The notes under the pieces are model-generated. The model was not told the origin of the DNA, made no database searches, and was given only the letters and a program-made list of their open reading frames with translations. A stretch of 64,000 bases of DNA from Colias croceus (Eukaryota; Arthropoda; Insecta; Lepidoptera; Pieridae). The DNA lies in the NCBI RefSeq assembly GCF_905220415.1, contig NC_059561.1, forward strand, positions 7,394,001 through 7,458,000, given 5' to 3'. Shown one piece after another: positions 35,109 through 48,590 of the stretch; positions within the stretch are counted from its first letter, which is position 1; each line of letters opens with the position of its first letter. The position numbers were made by a program, and so were the translations under genes.

Positions 35109-36903
35109 GAATTCGCTAAGTTCCCAAGACTATTTACGTATTCGAAAAAGAATTTCAATAGCGCGAGTCAACGACTACAGGTTAGTTACTGGTGCCATCT
35201 ATTATCAAATTATAGAACTAAAATGGAATGCAGCTTCTTTCGTAGTGGCAGCTAACAATAAAATTGTTTGCTTGTGGTTGTTAATACCACAGATATAATA
35301 CTATGTTAATAGTAAGCCAAACAAATACGATTACATATTTAACTGTAAATCAAGTTTTTATAAGAATTTAGTATTTACTATTCATAATTCATATAATATG
35401 TAACATCAACTGGGTACCAATAATATGTACCTACTTATAAAAAGAAAAATCAACGTTATTCACTCACCTCCTCCCCTCCAAAAGAATAAATTAATATAAT
35501 TTGAATTCAAAATTGGTAAACATATTTCAAAATCCAAATACATCGCAATAAATCAACCAAACATCAGTCCAAAACACATAAAAAAAAATCCACGAAGTCG
35601 AAAGAGGCTTCTAAACAAAGTTCATTGCCCCTACTATCAACTATGTTTTATGCAATAAATGAATGATTTACTAAAAAAATCTCCAAAAAGAGGCTCCATT
35701 ATATCTTTCTATACATTTAAATTTATATGAAAACAGAAATTATTCCATTGGAATGTTAACGGAAACCTGTTGACCCCAGTATTGGTTTAGTTTCGTAATT
35801 CAGTGGGAATTAGGGTTGCCAACTATGTATACTGTTTTAAACAGTATTGCACTTTTCACTAAATTATACTTTTAACTGTTTAACAAAAAAAAAAAGTATA
35901 AAAAATACTGTTTTCAGCATCAAAATTATTACATTTAGACGCTCACAATTTTTTTTTTATTTAGTCAGAGGGCGCACACTATAATAAATAGGTTCAGTTT
36001 GTTTTGCTAAAATACTGTTTAATAATCTTCATAGACCTGTAAATACTTTATTTCTTGTAAAAAAAAAGTTGGCAGCCCTTGTGGGAATATACAAAATCGG
36101 CAATCGATTCTCAAGCCGTGGACAAAATTATCGGTTCACTGTTTCATTCTGTGCTTAGTTATAACTATGCTCTTTACATTTAATTTGTTAGCATAATTAA
36201 CTTAAACCTTTACATTTCAGAACATTAAAATATCTCTCCGTATTTTATCAGCAGTGTTCATAGTATAAAACCACAGTTTAAAACTATACAGTACGTATAA
36301 AACTCAGAAACAACATATTATCGTGATATACACCAATCGATCAAAACAAATACCAAAACATGAAGAAACCTCAATGACCCCACCATAACCAGTTTCTATT
36401 CAATAAAAAATATTTTTAACTCTCCAAAGGTCTATTATTCGCCCACACATATTGCTTTGATGTCAAATAATTATCACCAAGATAATTATATTTAGGAATT
36501 GATCATAACAGCTAAAAGCCAATTTAAAAGCCAATCAACGTTCACAGCGGAAATTAATCAATAATTTCATAAGAACTCATAATAGTATATTACACCTATA
36601 ATGCATGTTTCAATCGAGAATTAATAGAATTGAAGATAATAATACGAATTCCGACATGAATTTATATATAATTTTATCTACAAAAGAACTATATCAACTA
36701 AAAAAAAATACTTACAATCTATTTTAATTTACCGAATTGGTATCGTCGTATATGTTAAATCTGCTGTTACTTCTATGGAGAAGAATACCTAAGAATGTCA
36801 TGATACTTTTAAACTCTACGTTTAGGCTCAGCCTTGTATTTAACATTTGTACATAATATACAAATGTAAATATTTATTATTTTATCACATAAGACTTGCA
36901 TAC
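35109..36903. other. Upstream non-coding region, no gene seen
   Basis: The right side of the U1 gene should hold its promoter. A good - strand donor (gaggag|gtgagtgaat, about 35467) is a possible non-coding exon end, unproven. Otherwise AT-rich. Confidence 0.45.
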
Positions 36904-37060
36904 CTTCCACATTTTATACTACTCCTACAGTCCTACCCAGTGTAGGTACATGTTTTTCTTGCAAGATGGTATTCCAAATCATACTTGAAAACGGTAAACA
37001 GTTTGTCAGCTGCAATTTTAGCGCCGAAAGTGAAATGACATTCCGCGCGCCGCCATCTTG
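36904..37060 (-). other. Candidate alternative 5' non-coding exon and promoter of the DOMON gene
   Basis: On the - strand a GC-richer island with 'tgcgtgacaagatggcggcg' (YY1/Pho-like AAGATGGCGGC) precedes about 150 bp ending 'aaaatgtggaag|gtatgc', a usable donor. It fits an upstream exon splicing to the acceptor at 29956. There is no transcript evidence. Confidence 0.3.
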
Positions 37061-37200
37061 TCACGCATGCGGTATCTAATCTGTGGTTGCGGTTCGTTTT
37101 ACGGTCCAGTGCAAGAGGTATAATTGTGAACATTTCTAGATCAACGATCTTTAGGTCGACGAACGATTGAACCCTTGCGATAGTGATGTGCTTCATTGGT

Positions 37201-39657
37201 TGGCAATGTTAAGGTGCAAACATTGCATCGCTTTGTTGACGAGACTGTGTCTAAAATGTGATGTCGAGAGAAGACGGTTTTTCTTGTATTGCTTTACTTG
37301 AAGAAATAGTAAATTCGATTGATAAAGATCTCAATTTTAAACATTATGTTTTTTGAGTAGTTTATGGGTTTCTACGAATTTTGCAACTACACTTGTTCTG
37401 GTTTCATAAAGAGGAAGTTTATAATTCGTTCAATCTATCTGTCTGTTACACAATATATCTACGAATAATGAACCATTTTGAAAGTTATTCTAGAGCATAT
37501 TTAATAACGTACGCTAAATTACTAATTAATAATTAAGTTTACCTACAGACGTCCTTCCTCCAAAATTATTAACTTTCAGTATTGTTATACCTAATTACCT
37601 ACCTAGATATAATTTTATTCCTGTTTTCAATCTACCACAGAATATAAAATGTTATATTATTCTCCAGAAATACGCTAACAAATTTGAAAAAATTCTATAG
37701 AATTTTAGTGAATATAGTTCTATATTCCTCATACCTTACTTCTTTCACATTCATAAGCAGAAATAAGTACCTCATTAGCGATTATAGATAAAAAAAGTGT
37801 TACTAAATATTTGCCTTGTAGCAGATTTAAAACGCAACATGTTTAATTTATTTCACATTAACATACATGTGTAATAATCTGTTTTTATCTCAATGCAAAA
37901 ACTAACATATCATGTCGTTAATATAGGAAGTTACAACATCAGCGGGAAAAATGTAACTTTATTTCTATGTAATTTTTATTAGGTACAATATATCTAAAAT
38001 TATTTTTAGGGTACTGTAACAAAAGCAACTTTGGTACGTGTTTTCAATTCATATGAAGCTTTTTAAGACATATTTAGCTGGCTGGCTCTCTATTTCTTAT
38101 ACTTTACTCGAAATTCTATTTCAAAATATAGGTATCTTACAATAATATATCAAACCAATGACTTTGGTATGATAAACGATATATTAAAATGCCTCGAATG
38201 TTACGGTATTATAAAATACGATTATGTTTCACTAATTAATTAGCTTTGGGAATACGAATTAATAACACACATTCAATTGCTGTAATAATAGTTATGATGG
38301 ATTATGACGTCACAACAATGATTTTAAATGAACCACAGAATAATTAAAAGGAGCATATATTATTATTATATATATGACAGTACAAAAATAAATAAATTAA
38401 GATCAGTTGGTAGCTGAATTTACAAGTTTACAACCTCTAATGACTCACCTACGTCACAGCCTATGTCCAATTGCCCGTATCGACACAGTAAAACAAATTT
38501 AAATTGTTACTAGTTACTACGTAAGTATCGCGCTGAAACATTCAACGAATGTTCATTGTAATACAAAAACAACGATATATGCACCACTTTACATGAAAGT
38601 AACACGCTCAAACACAAGAAGACAAAACGCATTTCAAATATGTATACAACAGTAAACAGCCCAAACATTTGTAGTTTCCGTACTGTTTGCTATTATGTAC
38701 TGTTGTACTTAGCATAGCTATGTTGGCAAAACTTGAATGAATTCCTTAATGATGTAAATGTATGGCGTAAGAGATTTCCCTGGTTTCCTATTTGTAAAGC
38801 AGAGCAATGATTAGCACGTGGAGCACGAATCACTTTCTCTACTATTTTCACTGTTAGCAAATATTTGAATGGTCGAGTGGTAGAAATCAATCGTTATGTT
38901 ATGAGTTAATAGCTGTATGACGCGGATATATTTAAAAAGGATAGTAAATAGAAATATTTTCCGAAAATAAGCACACAAAATTTCATGAGAATCGGTGCAG
39001 CCGTTTCAAAGGAGTATTAAGTAACTAACATTGTAATTTGTAACACAAAAATAAGATATTTTCTATAAAAATTGATACTAATAGACTAATAACAATGTTT
39101 TTCTGTCTATTTATATTTTTAAAACTATGTTAATGATATTCCTTCAATAGGTTTTCCTCTTGAATATTACAATAACCAAATAGGTAGACACGTATAAGGA
39201 TAAAATGACGTTAATATTATATGCGATTACCATGTGTATATAATATTAATCTCAATTTAGCAACAATTAACAATAACAATAATAACTTATATTGGAAAGC
39301 GTAACTACAAAGTGCGAACCGAAGTAGGACGCGCGTGATCTTGCTACAAAATTGAAAAACTGATGACGATTTTGTTTGGCTACAAATTGTGGAATGTTAA
39401 TGTAGGCTTTAAAGGTTTTTTGCTGATCGAGGCAGTACGCATATATTGCAGGAAATCGTGTTTGAAATTAATATAATTTAGGAGAAAGAATAATTAATTA
39501 GGAAATTACTATCATCGTCATCACAGTGCGCACCCAATCAATAGGTAGAATGTATTAGCCACATAATATTGTAATGAAAACATCTATAATTTGTAACTAA
39601 CTACATTCTTGCAAATAAATATAATTTGAATGTTGAATTTTAATTTTGAATTTGAAT
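37201..39657. other. Non-coding region, no gene seen
   Basis: AT-rich. A diverged retroposon tail ('aagcacacaaaatttcatga' then 'atcggtgcagccgtttcaaa') is near 38970-39010. Confidence 0.5.
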
Positions 39658-39735
39658 CATTATCATCAGCGGTCAGCCTATCCATATACGTTCCTAACTT
39701 CCCACTGCTGGGACACGGGCCTCCTATGAGGGTAA
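39658..39735 (-). repeat. Retroposon fragment, family R7 (short)
   Basis: It contains 'ttcccactgctgggacacgg' and 'gcctcctatgagggta', as at 33235-33418. Confidence 0.65.
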
Positions 39736-39940
39736 GACGATTCAGTTACATGAAGGTTATACTACTTACTAGTAATTTAATAAAATAGAAGAAAGAACGG
39801 AAATAGGTATTTCTGTTGTATCTGTTTACCAAAACATATGGTACCTTACTTCTGATTAAATCAAAATTAATTTAAGTATAGAGTCGTCTCCTATTATACT
39901 ACTGTAGGTACCTAACAATTATCCATCCAATCATCTATCC

Positions 39941-40157
39941 TAATGTTATAAAGCTGAAGAGTTTGTTTGTTTGAACGCGCTAATCTCGGGAACTACTGGG
40001 CCGATTTGAAAAATTCTTTCGGTGTTCGATAGCTCATTTATTGAGGAAGGCTATACGCTATATAATATCATCATAGGCTAGGTACCTATATAATATTATG
40101 ACGCTACGATCAACAGGAGAGGAGCCACGGGGGTGAAACCGCGCGGAGCAGCTAGTT
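39941..40157 (+). repeat. Interspersed retroposon tail, family R3
   Basis: 'aagctgaagagtttgtttgt' to 'gaaaccgcgcggagcagcta'. Contains an internal duplication near 40060-40100. Confidence 0.75.
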
Positions 40158-40455
40158 ATACATAAACTCGAATGTCACAAATTGAAAAACATAACCGCAA
40201 AATATATAACTTTGAATACTTTAAACTACTTACTAAGGTACTAAACATAATGTTTACGCAGCTGCCAAACAAAGAAATAACCCATTACAATGATAGTTAT
40301 CACCAGCATTGTGAAGATAATCTCGCAAATATTTGAAAGTTAACTCATTTAATTGCACGGCTTTGCTTATTAACTCTCTCTGTTATCTTCTATCGTAGTT
40401 CATCTGAGGTACTTGAAAGTAACAAATGTAGTTAGAAAAGGAGGCTTCTTGACGG

Positions 40456-40586
40456 GTTTTAAACGCGATTTATACATTATGTTATTGTTATTTGTCCTGC
40501 TGTAGTGGACAATAATAAAATTAACATAATTTATTTATTCGAAGCGTGCTTATAAAATATATAATATAAATCGCGTTTAAAATCAG
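40456..40586. repeat. Inverted repeat, 16-bp arms
   Basis: 'ttttaaacgcgattta' near 40457 pairs with 'taaatcgcgtttaaaa' near 40567, spaced about 95 bp. Confidence 0.6.
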
Positions 40587-41490
40587 CCATTAATTTCTCG
40601 CGAAAAATCAAACTCAAGAAGTAGGTACCTAATGCAAATGTTAGGGAAAATAGTTTCCTACAAAAGAAGTAACCATTGAAAAAAAATCTAATTAACATAA
40701 TATGTACTATACAGTACATATTATGTTTTTGCATAAGACCGTGCTATGCTGTTTGCTAGACTGCTAGAGAATGGGAAAAAATTAGAAACACTTTCAAACA
40801 AATCAATGTTTCAGTTAAGTAATTTTTATCATTGTAAGTAATTTCGTAATTTGTACATCAAGTTGAAATTCCTTCAATTGAAGGTTAAATCCTTTTACAA
40901 TACAAAAAAACAATAATATTTAGCGAGAGTTACCATTAGACGCGGTCGGTTAACCGACATTACTTAATTGAGCACCTTTCACGAAACACGTAAATAATGG
41001 GTAACAGGGCTAATTGTTTTGAAGGTTTACGTGTTCAAACATACATTTATAACAATTAAATTTGGAAGAATATACTTTTGAGTATTACATTTTATTCGAT
41101 GGAATAAGTATGTTAATTTTGAGAACATCGATATGTTTATATACTTAAGGCCTCTGGTCTTAAGAATTATAGGGAATTTATCAATTTAATCAAATCGCCT
41201 ATTTGCTTTATATTACAAGAACTACCTACACAAACCATAACCTTTTGAATTACCTCATAAATGCACCTAATTCTTTTCCAATATAGAAAGTGCTTCACAC
41301 CTCGGAAGTTCGCTATAAAAACTACAATAAACACCTGAATGCATCAAAAGCCTGTGTTCCGGTAACATAACACAATCAAGTCACGACCTCACGACTGTGG
41401 GTGCAAAGTGAATACAAAACTACGCCATAAAGAATCATAATAGACACCCTGGTACCAGTGGTGGTCTATAGTACTGGAATCTATTCTAAT
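40587..41490. other. Non-coding region, no gene seen
   Basis: AT-rich, without recognised features. Confidence 0.55.
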
Positions 41491-41665
41491 GTAAACTGAA
41501 GAGTTTGTTTGGTTGAACGCACTAATCAGGAACTACGATTTGAAAAATTCTTTCGATGTTAGATAGCCCATTCATCGAGGAAGGCTATAATATTATATCA
41601 TCACGCTTAAGTACAATAGGAGCAGAGCAATGCGGATAAAACTGCGGGGTACAGTACAGCTACAA
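41491..41665 (+). repeat. Interspersed retroposon tail, family R3, diverged
   Basis: 'aaactgaagagtttgtttgg' to 'gcggggtacagtacagcta', with several deletions relative to 4654. Confidence 0.65.
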
Positions 41666-41953
41666 ATATTACTTATTATAATTTATAACCTATTCTATAC
41701 AAAAATTAAAAATGATACCCTGTTTCGCTTGATTACTGAGTCACGCGTGAAAAGCTGGGCTGATTACTATAATTCTTGTTGTTGTTGTTTGTTATAGTCA
41801 TAAGGATCTTATGGATGAAATTCGTGCCAAAATTGAAAAAAAATTCTTCAGAAAATTCGATCTATTATGAAAGAATCGTCATCATACATAATCTAAATTC
41901 TAATGTACAATCTACAGAGAAGAGTGAGCATGAAACTATGTTGTTGCTATATA

Positions 41954-43403
41954 GGGTCATTGCGCCTGTTCGCGTCCACCTGCCTATTCGCGTCCATTTT
42001 GCGGACATCTTTTAGAAAATTCACGAAAATAAGTATACTTTAAGTAAAATTGTAATAAGAAAAATTTCCGATAATACCTCAATGTATAAGAGACATGCAC
42101 ACATATTCAAAATATGCCTGCAGACCGCCTATCCTATTTAAAAAAAATAGTTAATTTTGGCTATTAAACGAGAGAGCTAAAACGCGCGGGATTTTGAAAA
42201 AAAAAATAGTGCGCAGCGTCGCGTTTGACGGTAAGTATCTTATTGTTAAATGTGAATTTTTGAATATGTAACTGTTTCTTTACTTTGCTAACAAAACATG
42301 GAACAGTATGGATTATAAATCAGCTTATTTCTTTTACAATTAATAGCTAAAATAAGGTGGACGCGAATTACTACACCGAATTTGTACAACTTCCATTTTG
42401 CGTCCACGGTGGGCGCAAACTATACCTATAGTGCATAACAATAGAACATATTGCGTCCACATTATTTTTCATTACGTAGCAATGAATTGTTTGTTAAAAT
42501 ATGTAATTTAAAATAGATTGTAAATTTTTGACTAAGACCACAAGTTGATAATTTAAATTTTCATTAAAATTAGCAAATTTTGATGCTATTTTTTAATTTT
42601 AAAAGGGGTATTCTTTGAATGAGACTTGATCATCAATTTGATATCCGTCCGTCAGTATGTCCGTCTGCCGGTCTTTCTTTCTGTCAAGACCCTTTTTCTC
42701 AGTAACGCGTGGAGGTATAAAGCTGAAATTTATATTGAATACTCAAATCTACGGTCCCTTGAAGCAGTGAAAAAATCAAACTTATAAGCCAAAGAATTCA
42801 AAAGATACAGCCGTTTATGCTGCAAATTTTCGCAAATTTCGTCATTCGCAAGGGAATCAAAACCTACAGGGTACTTTACGTGAATACAGACACTTGAAGT
42901 TTGGTATGAAGCAACGTCTTATAGCACAAATAAGGGAAACATTGAAAAAATAATCATTTACAGTTAAAACATACGAGAAAAAACAGGTTAATACGGAAGC
43001 CTCGATGTGCAAGTCCCACTCGCATTTGGCCGGTTTTTATTAAATAGCTATATTCGTAAATAAATAATTCATTAAAATCTAATTTTTATTTGCATTTATC
43101 TGATAAAATATCACCCAATACACTCTTAATTCCTTTTCTAAGCTGGTGGACGCGAACTGTTCCACGGGTGGACGCAAACTGGAATTTTTGGACGCGAACT
43201 GGGTAAAACGCCTAATTCTGCTATTTGTCTAGATAAATAAAAACCACATGATATTTCCAACACAATCGAAAGTAAATCTTAAAATAGACTATGTAATGAA
43301 CACGTTACATAAATTTTGCGTTGAAATTTGTTCTGGAACATTTTTATTTTCTCCTTCAAACTTTCCAACTGCACTAAGTGGACGCGAACAGGCGCAATTA
43401 CCC
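41954..43403. mobile_element. TA-flanked DNA transposon, non-autonomous, 1.45 kb
   Basis: Inverted ends of 26 bp with one mismatch (gggtcattgcgcctgttcgc... and its complement), each flanked by TA, as in Tc1/mariner-type insertions. Many internal copies of 'tggacgcgaa'/'ttcgcgtcca' lie near both ends (about 41970, 42360, 42412, 42450, 43146, 43172, 43190). No transposase frame. Carries a nested retroposon (about 42600-43035). Confidence 0.8.
42600..43035 (+). repeat. Retroposon-like repeat nested in the TA element
   Basis: 'gtccgtctgccggtctttct', 'aagctgaaatttatattgaa' and 'cactcgcatttggccggttt' are typical of a common lepidopteran interspersed repeat. It interrupts the flanking element. Confidence 0.55.
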
Positions 43404-44261
43404 TATGCACTTATGATTTCACACTCATACGCTATTCTTTATTGAAATTTATTATTTAAGCTATTATTTTTTTACATCATAATTCATAATGATTCATCCA
43501 ACGACCTTCACGTAAACGTAGGTGCATATTGTATGCTAAATAGTAAATACATTTGCAGCGTGTATACTTTGATGTTACGTGGGATGCTATAATTGGTTTT
43601 ATTTCATTATTTCGTGACTATATAATATCTTATTTTGTAACTCATTCATCCGTAAAATGTAAAGAGAAATAAGTTTGGTTTTACGCAAATATTCAACATG
43701 AACGGTTTTGCTACGGCCTACGAAACGGATGAATCTATTTGAATGAACACAACTTAGCAAATCTATCTAGGTATCTAATGTTAAGTATATTATGGAGTAA
43801 CTAGGACTGCTTTAGATAAAGTCATGGCCTTTCTTTAGAAAAAATATTGCAGCAAATGACTTACACATCGATTTCACAATAAGTAATTTCCTCAGCCCAA
43901 TATGTTCCGTTAATTAATAATTAATTGCTTTTATTCGAGCACAAACTCAAGGAATATGAACAATCCCAGGCGACCTTAAAATGACCTTAAAAGCTTACTC
44001 AACTATATTACCACGCCTATACACATAAATTGTTGAAATATGTACCCTAATGTATACCATTAAGGTTTGAAATAAAACCGGTTTGGTAAAAGAAATGTGC
44101 TATTTTGAACCTTATTGACTCGCACGTTAAGGTTATGTAAATCATTGCAAAACTACCAGCATCCTATCGTAAAATTGTCAAAGATGGTCTAAAGATAAAA
44201 AATACGTTATATGTGCATGTTATGTATTATGATTTATTTGTATTAGAAATTGTATACTTAC
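43404..44261. other. Non-coding region, no gene seen
   Basis: AT-rich, without recognised features. Confidence 0.55.
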
Positions 44262-44287
44262 ATTTTTGAAGGCTGGTTTGTTGAAAT
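44262..44287 (-). other. Candidate 26-nt non-coding micro-exon
   Basis: On the - strand, ttttctgtttcag|atttcaac...aaaaat|gtaagtatac has strong signals at both ends. It could be a 5' UTR exon of the DOMON gene. No transcript evidence. Confidence 0.3.
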
Positions 44288-44688
44288 CTGAAACAGAAAA
44301 TGTATTTTTTGAATGTGAATTTTTACAAGTTTACAAAAAACCCGTGTCGTAATTTTTTGTTTTAATTTTATCATCACTAGATGGCGCTGTTATCAAAACG
44401 ATTATTTTCTTTTTTAAAAAGGTTTGTGTTTTATTATAACACATCGTTAAATATGATTGAACGCTCAATAATGCATAAGTATGTTACGTAGGTTGTAAAT
44501 ATTTCATTGTTTAGAACTAATTTGCATATCTGTTAATGTCGCAATGAAACATAAAACATTCGACATTACAACACTAAAACAGGTGGTAAGGGACCGGTTC
44601 TTTGACCTCCTTTGTCGCGAAATTACTAAATGCTTGGAGAAATAAAAATCATTGAGAGAAAAAAATGAAAATAGAAAATAAAAAGATA

Positions 44689-44761
44689 TGCCCCGGGTGA
44701 GGCTCGAACTCACGACCTTAAGATTATGAGACTTACGCGCTGCCTACTGCGCCACCGAGGC
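44689..44761 (-). tRNA. tRNA-Met-CAT: tRNA-Met (elongator, anticodon CAT)
   Basis: The - strand reads GCCTCGG TG GCGCAGTAGGCAGCGC, loop CTCATAA, GTGAG TTCGAGC CTCAC, acceptor CCGGGGC, discriminator A. The acceptor starts G1-C72 and the T loop is TTCGAGC, so it is the elongator and not the initiator type. A T-run terminator follows. Confidence 0.96.
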
Positions 44762-45537
44762 TGGTGGTCACTGATGCGAAATAGGTCATCATATACATCC
44801 ATATGAATATCTTATCTTTTTTACCATGGAATCTAACTCATACCACAGATAATTATTTAGTTCATACATTACGCATCGGAGCAATTAGCATTGAGCGGAC
44901 TGCATATTTTCATGAAAAAATTTTCTGTGTAATGCGACGAATCAAGACTTGTGAAAATTTAACGAAACATTTTTTTTTCTGAGAAGAAAAAAAAATTTTT
45001 ATGTTTGTTTTTTTTTATGTTTGTTTTTTTTAGTATTAGAATTTAGCACTTTATCAGCAATTCGTGAAAAATTCCTTTTTTATTATTCATGTGACTTGAT
45101 ACATTATTATAAGCAAAGTATAAAGTCGTAAATGATTTATTATACATACAAGCCTGTCAACATATTCTGTAACCAATCGTTTTTATTTATTTATTAGTGT
45201 GGAATGTTAACAGTGTTGTAATAATTTTTCAAGCATATATATTATAGTCGATTATAGATAGCATATTTTATTGCTGTACCTACTCTGGTCAGGTATAGTC
45301 TATGATCTATACAGCATATCAACAGCATATAATACTACCTACATGTTATATTATCTGTGACTACAATTTAGTATTATATGTTCTGTTTTATTTAATTTAA
45401 TTGTTTCCGCTTAATTGGTAGGTAAGTATGTAAAAAGGTCAATTTAAATATATTTTTTTGTCCTAACAAATTTATGTTTACCAGCAAGCAAAAACAACTT
45501 AATTTTGGCTTTTGCGTTTTTAAAAATGTCCTTAGAA
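44762..45537. other. Non-coding region, no gene seen
   Basis: A/T-rich, with T-runs near 44995-45030. Confidence 0.55.
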
Positions 45538-45601
45538 AAAATATGCAAACGGAACTTCGTATAGGTATATGTACCTATACGAAGTTCCGTTTGCATATTT
45601 T
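45538..45601. repeat. Perfect 30-bp inverted repeat with 4-nt loop
   Basis: Arms 45538-45567 and 45572-45601 are exact reverse complements (left arm starts aaaatatgcaaacggaactt) around TATG. Could form a cruciform or a hairpin RNA. Confidence 0.95.
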
Positions 45602-48439
45602 ATTGCATATGTATTATGCATGTAACAATTTGCAATCTCTATATATTTTTTACATACATAAAAATAAATAACCAAGGGCATGAAACAGGATTTTTAAGTT
45701 TACAAAAGTCGCTAGGCCTATAATAATAAAGTATTAATCAATACTTTATCAAAAATTGTCAACGAGTTAACTTTATTATCATTAAAACACCAATATGTTT
45801 ATTAATCAGTTATATTACATACTAAACATCTTCATAGGTACTTTTAAAATAGTAAATAGGTAGGTAGTAGTTTTACCGAAGCTCTTTTGCAGAATATAAC
45901 CTTTCTTTTAATATACAAATTATTTTTATTAATACAAAAATATAGATTGATCACAAATCACAATGACTCATAGTATTCACTAATGAATAAAATTATATTC
46001 TATAAACGGGTGTTACCATATACAAAATACAGTTAGTTGACATTCTAGCGCACTTTGCCTTTTAATTACGTTACCAAATATGGCTTTAGGTATAGGCTTA
46101 GATTTTTTATAATTTTATCTCATTAAATTCTTAGTAGGTATTGATTATTTTTACATACAATTGATAATATTTTAACTGCAAATATGGTCGATGTCCGTTT
46201 TTCTCCAAAGGACTTTTTTATGTCTAATAGGGATTTATTAAAGTTTTTTATTAGGGATTTATTACAGTCATAACTGAGTCTTCATGAAAGTTAAATTAAC
46301 ATTTAAAAAGTCAGAAGTTTGTTAATATAATATTTCTGACTGATTTATACATAAAAAATGTATTAATTTAAAACTCTTTTGCGCATGATTTGGTAGGTAC
46401 TTTTTACTACGACTATTTGGCAACCGAAGTTACGTAGATACGTACGTAATAAATAACAATTTAAATGTATATTCTTTTAAATTATTATACTTGATTACAT
46501 GATGAATCTCCATAATAATTTATGTAATGGGTTTACCCTTCTAAGATATGCCTAAAAAACATAATAGATCTCAACAGACAACATCTAAATTACGTTCTGT
46601 ATGGAACGTAAATTATAGTATGGTTTTTGTCTGTATGATCGCACTTACGCCCACACTGATTGAACCTTAAATGACGTAATTCTGTTCAGGTGTAGACGTT
46701 GATTTGTGGCTATCATTTATACTGATGGCACCGGGCACGTTATAGCTTTATTTTGACTAAGTTATTCGAGACTTATGAGTATTTAAGTCATGTGTTTTAA
46801 AAATCATTTTGATTTTTTAACGGACAGTGGGTATTTTTGGCGCTTTTGGATGTTTATGCATATATGTACATTATAAGACATTTTTAAAATATGCATCATC
46901 ATTTTTTATTACCTAGTAAAATGTTGCCAGAGATAGTATTAAGACAGTCAATAAAATACTATCTGTTTTTTTCTTAAAAATATAGTGCCAAAAGTTGTAA
47001 TACCTAGTAACGAAGTTATAAGCTTTTCGATTACAGGGTGATGTTACTTCACATGGGTTCTTACACTTGGCATAAACGGCCATTTGTATGTGAGGTTAGA
47101 CCGACCTCGGCCGACTTGCACTCGCATCAACTTAACATACCGATCAATACCTTGTGCTATATCAACTGCTGTTATACAGGGTGTTTGTTAATAGTTAAAA
47201 TTATATAAAATATTTTATAGTATGAGTTTCATACTCAAATATTGTTATTTATATACATTTTTTTAAATTGTTATGTACCTACATTGTTTAAGAGCTCCGC
47301 AAATTGTAACCATAAATGTCACTATAAACGCCATTGCTATAAAAGGCGATTAAGTACAATGAGAAAAATAGGAATATATGATTGATATTTATCTATTTAA
47401 ACAAAACATTCAACGTAAATGAAACATTTAACATACCTATATATATAATCACCTATTATCATCACATGTCCATTCTACCTCGAACAATACCTGATTCTAA
47501 AACTTGTTTTGACCCTAAGTCATATTGAAATAACCCGTACATTATTGATAAGAAAGCTCACAATATCCATGGCTACATTACAATTGACACAACTCAATGC
47601 ACATGACAATAATCTTGCATAAATTATCAAAACATGTACACTTGTATTATGTTGTCAAAACACCAAGGTATAATATTATTCTATTATCTATGTCCAAGGT
47701 GAGATATAGCGATTGTACATTACCTCTTTTGTTATTGATTACTTTGTAATGTAGATGACGGAAGTACTATGTTATTGTAATTTGAAATTTCAATTAAGTG
47801 ATTTTTTGAACACCATGTATTTAGATTGTAATGTTGGGTTATTTTATATGAATTTATTACGGATTGTTTTCTGATATGTAGTAATGAATGGATCGTAGTT
47901 TTAATCATTATAAATATGTTTGTTTATTTTTCTGTCTTCCACATCACAACAGAGCGTTTTTTGTAAGATTTTTATGTCTGGAGATAATTAAGCAAGAGAA
48001 TGGTGTCTGTTACACTACTATTAACAACTAATATGCATTCAGTCTTACCGTTTTCGTTGTAATGTTCGTAACATGTTAAATCCAATAACCAAAGTTCGAA
48101 ATAAATGCAATAGTAACTGTGATATTTAAATTGTATTCATGCTTGTTATTTCTATATTTATTTGTATCTTCAAGTAGACTGTTTGTGACTGAATGTGTAT
48201 TTTTTTAAAGAACTTAAATTTTTAGTGGAAACTTTGCTGATATGTGTATAGTTTGTTATCTCTTATGTATAAGATATATTGTATTGTTTGTTTCCCAAAT
48301 ATAAATAAAATAAAATAAATAAAAATAAACCTAGAAGGCTTATATAGTATATATATTATATACCAACAGTTTATAATCAGCGCTTTTTCTCTTATAAAAC
48401 CGATTACATTACTCGCTTGTGATACGAGTCACGCAATTA
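45602..48439. other. Non-coding region, no gene seen
   Basis: AT-rich. A 'tacagggtgtttgttaatag' motif at about 47176 resembles a non-LTR retroposon junction. Nothing else recognised. Confidence 0.5.
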
Positions 48440-48590
48440 CCTTTTTTTTTTTTTTATGGGGAAATCTTGCATAGATACCCACGGCCTCCGGGGAAGAGGC
48501 CGTGGGTTATGTCTGATTCCTACCGACCAAAACCCCACTGTGTTCCGTCAAGCCGCAACAACGACAGGGCCACGGATATGTGTAGAATTC
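48440..48590 (+). repeat. Dispersed repeat with a perfect 12-bp hairpin
   Basis: A T-run is followed by 'acccacggcctc' cggggaa 'gaggccgtgggt' and 'tcctaccgaccaaaacccca', text familiar from lepidopteran interspersed elements. Single copy in this window. Confidence 0.5.

Noticed and set aside
34944..35255. 103-codon + strand open frame
   Set aside because: Shadow of the U1 snRNA gene on the - strand.
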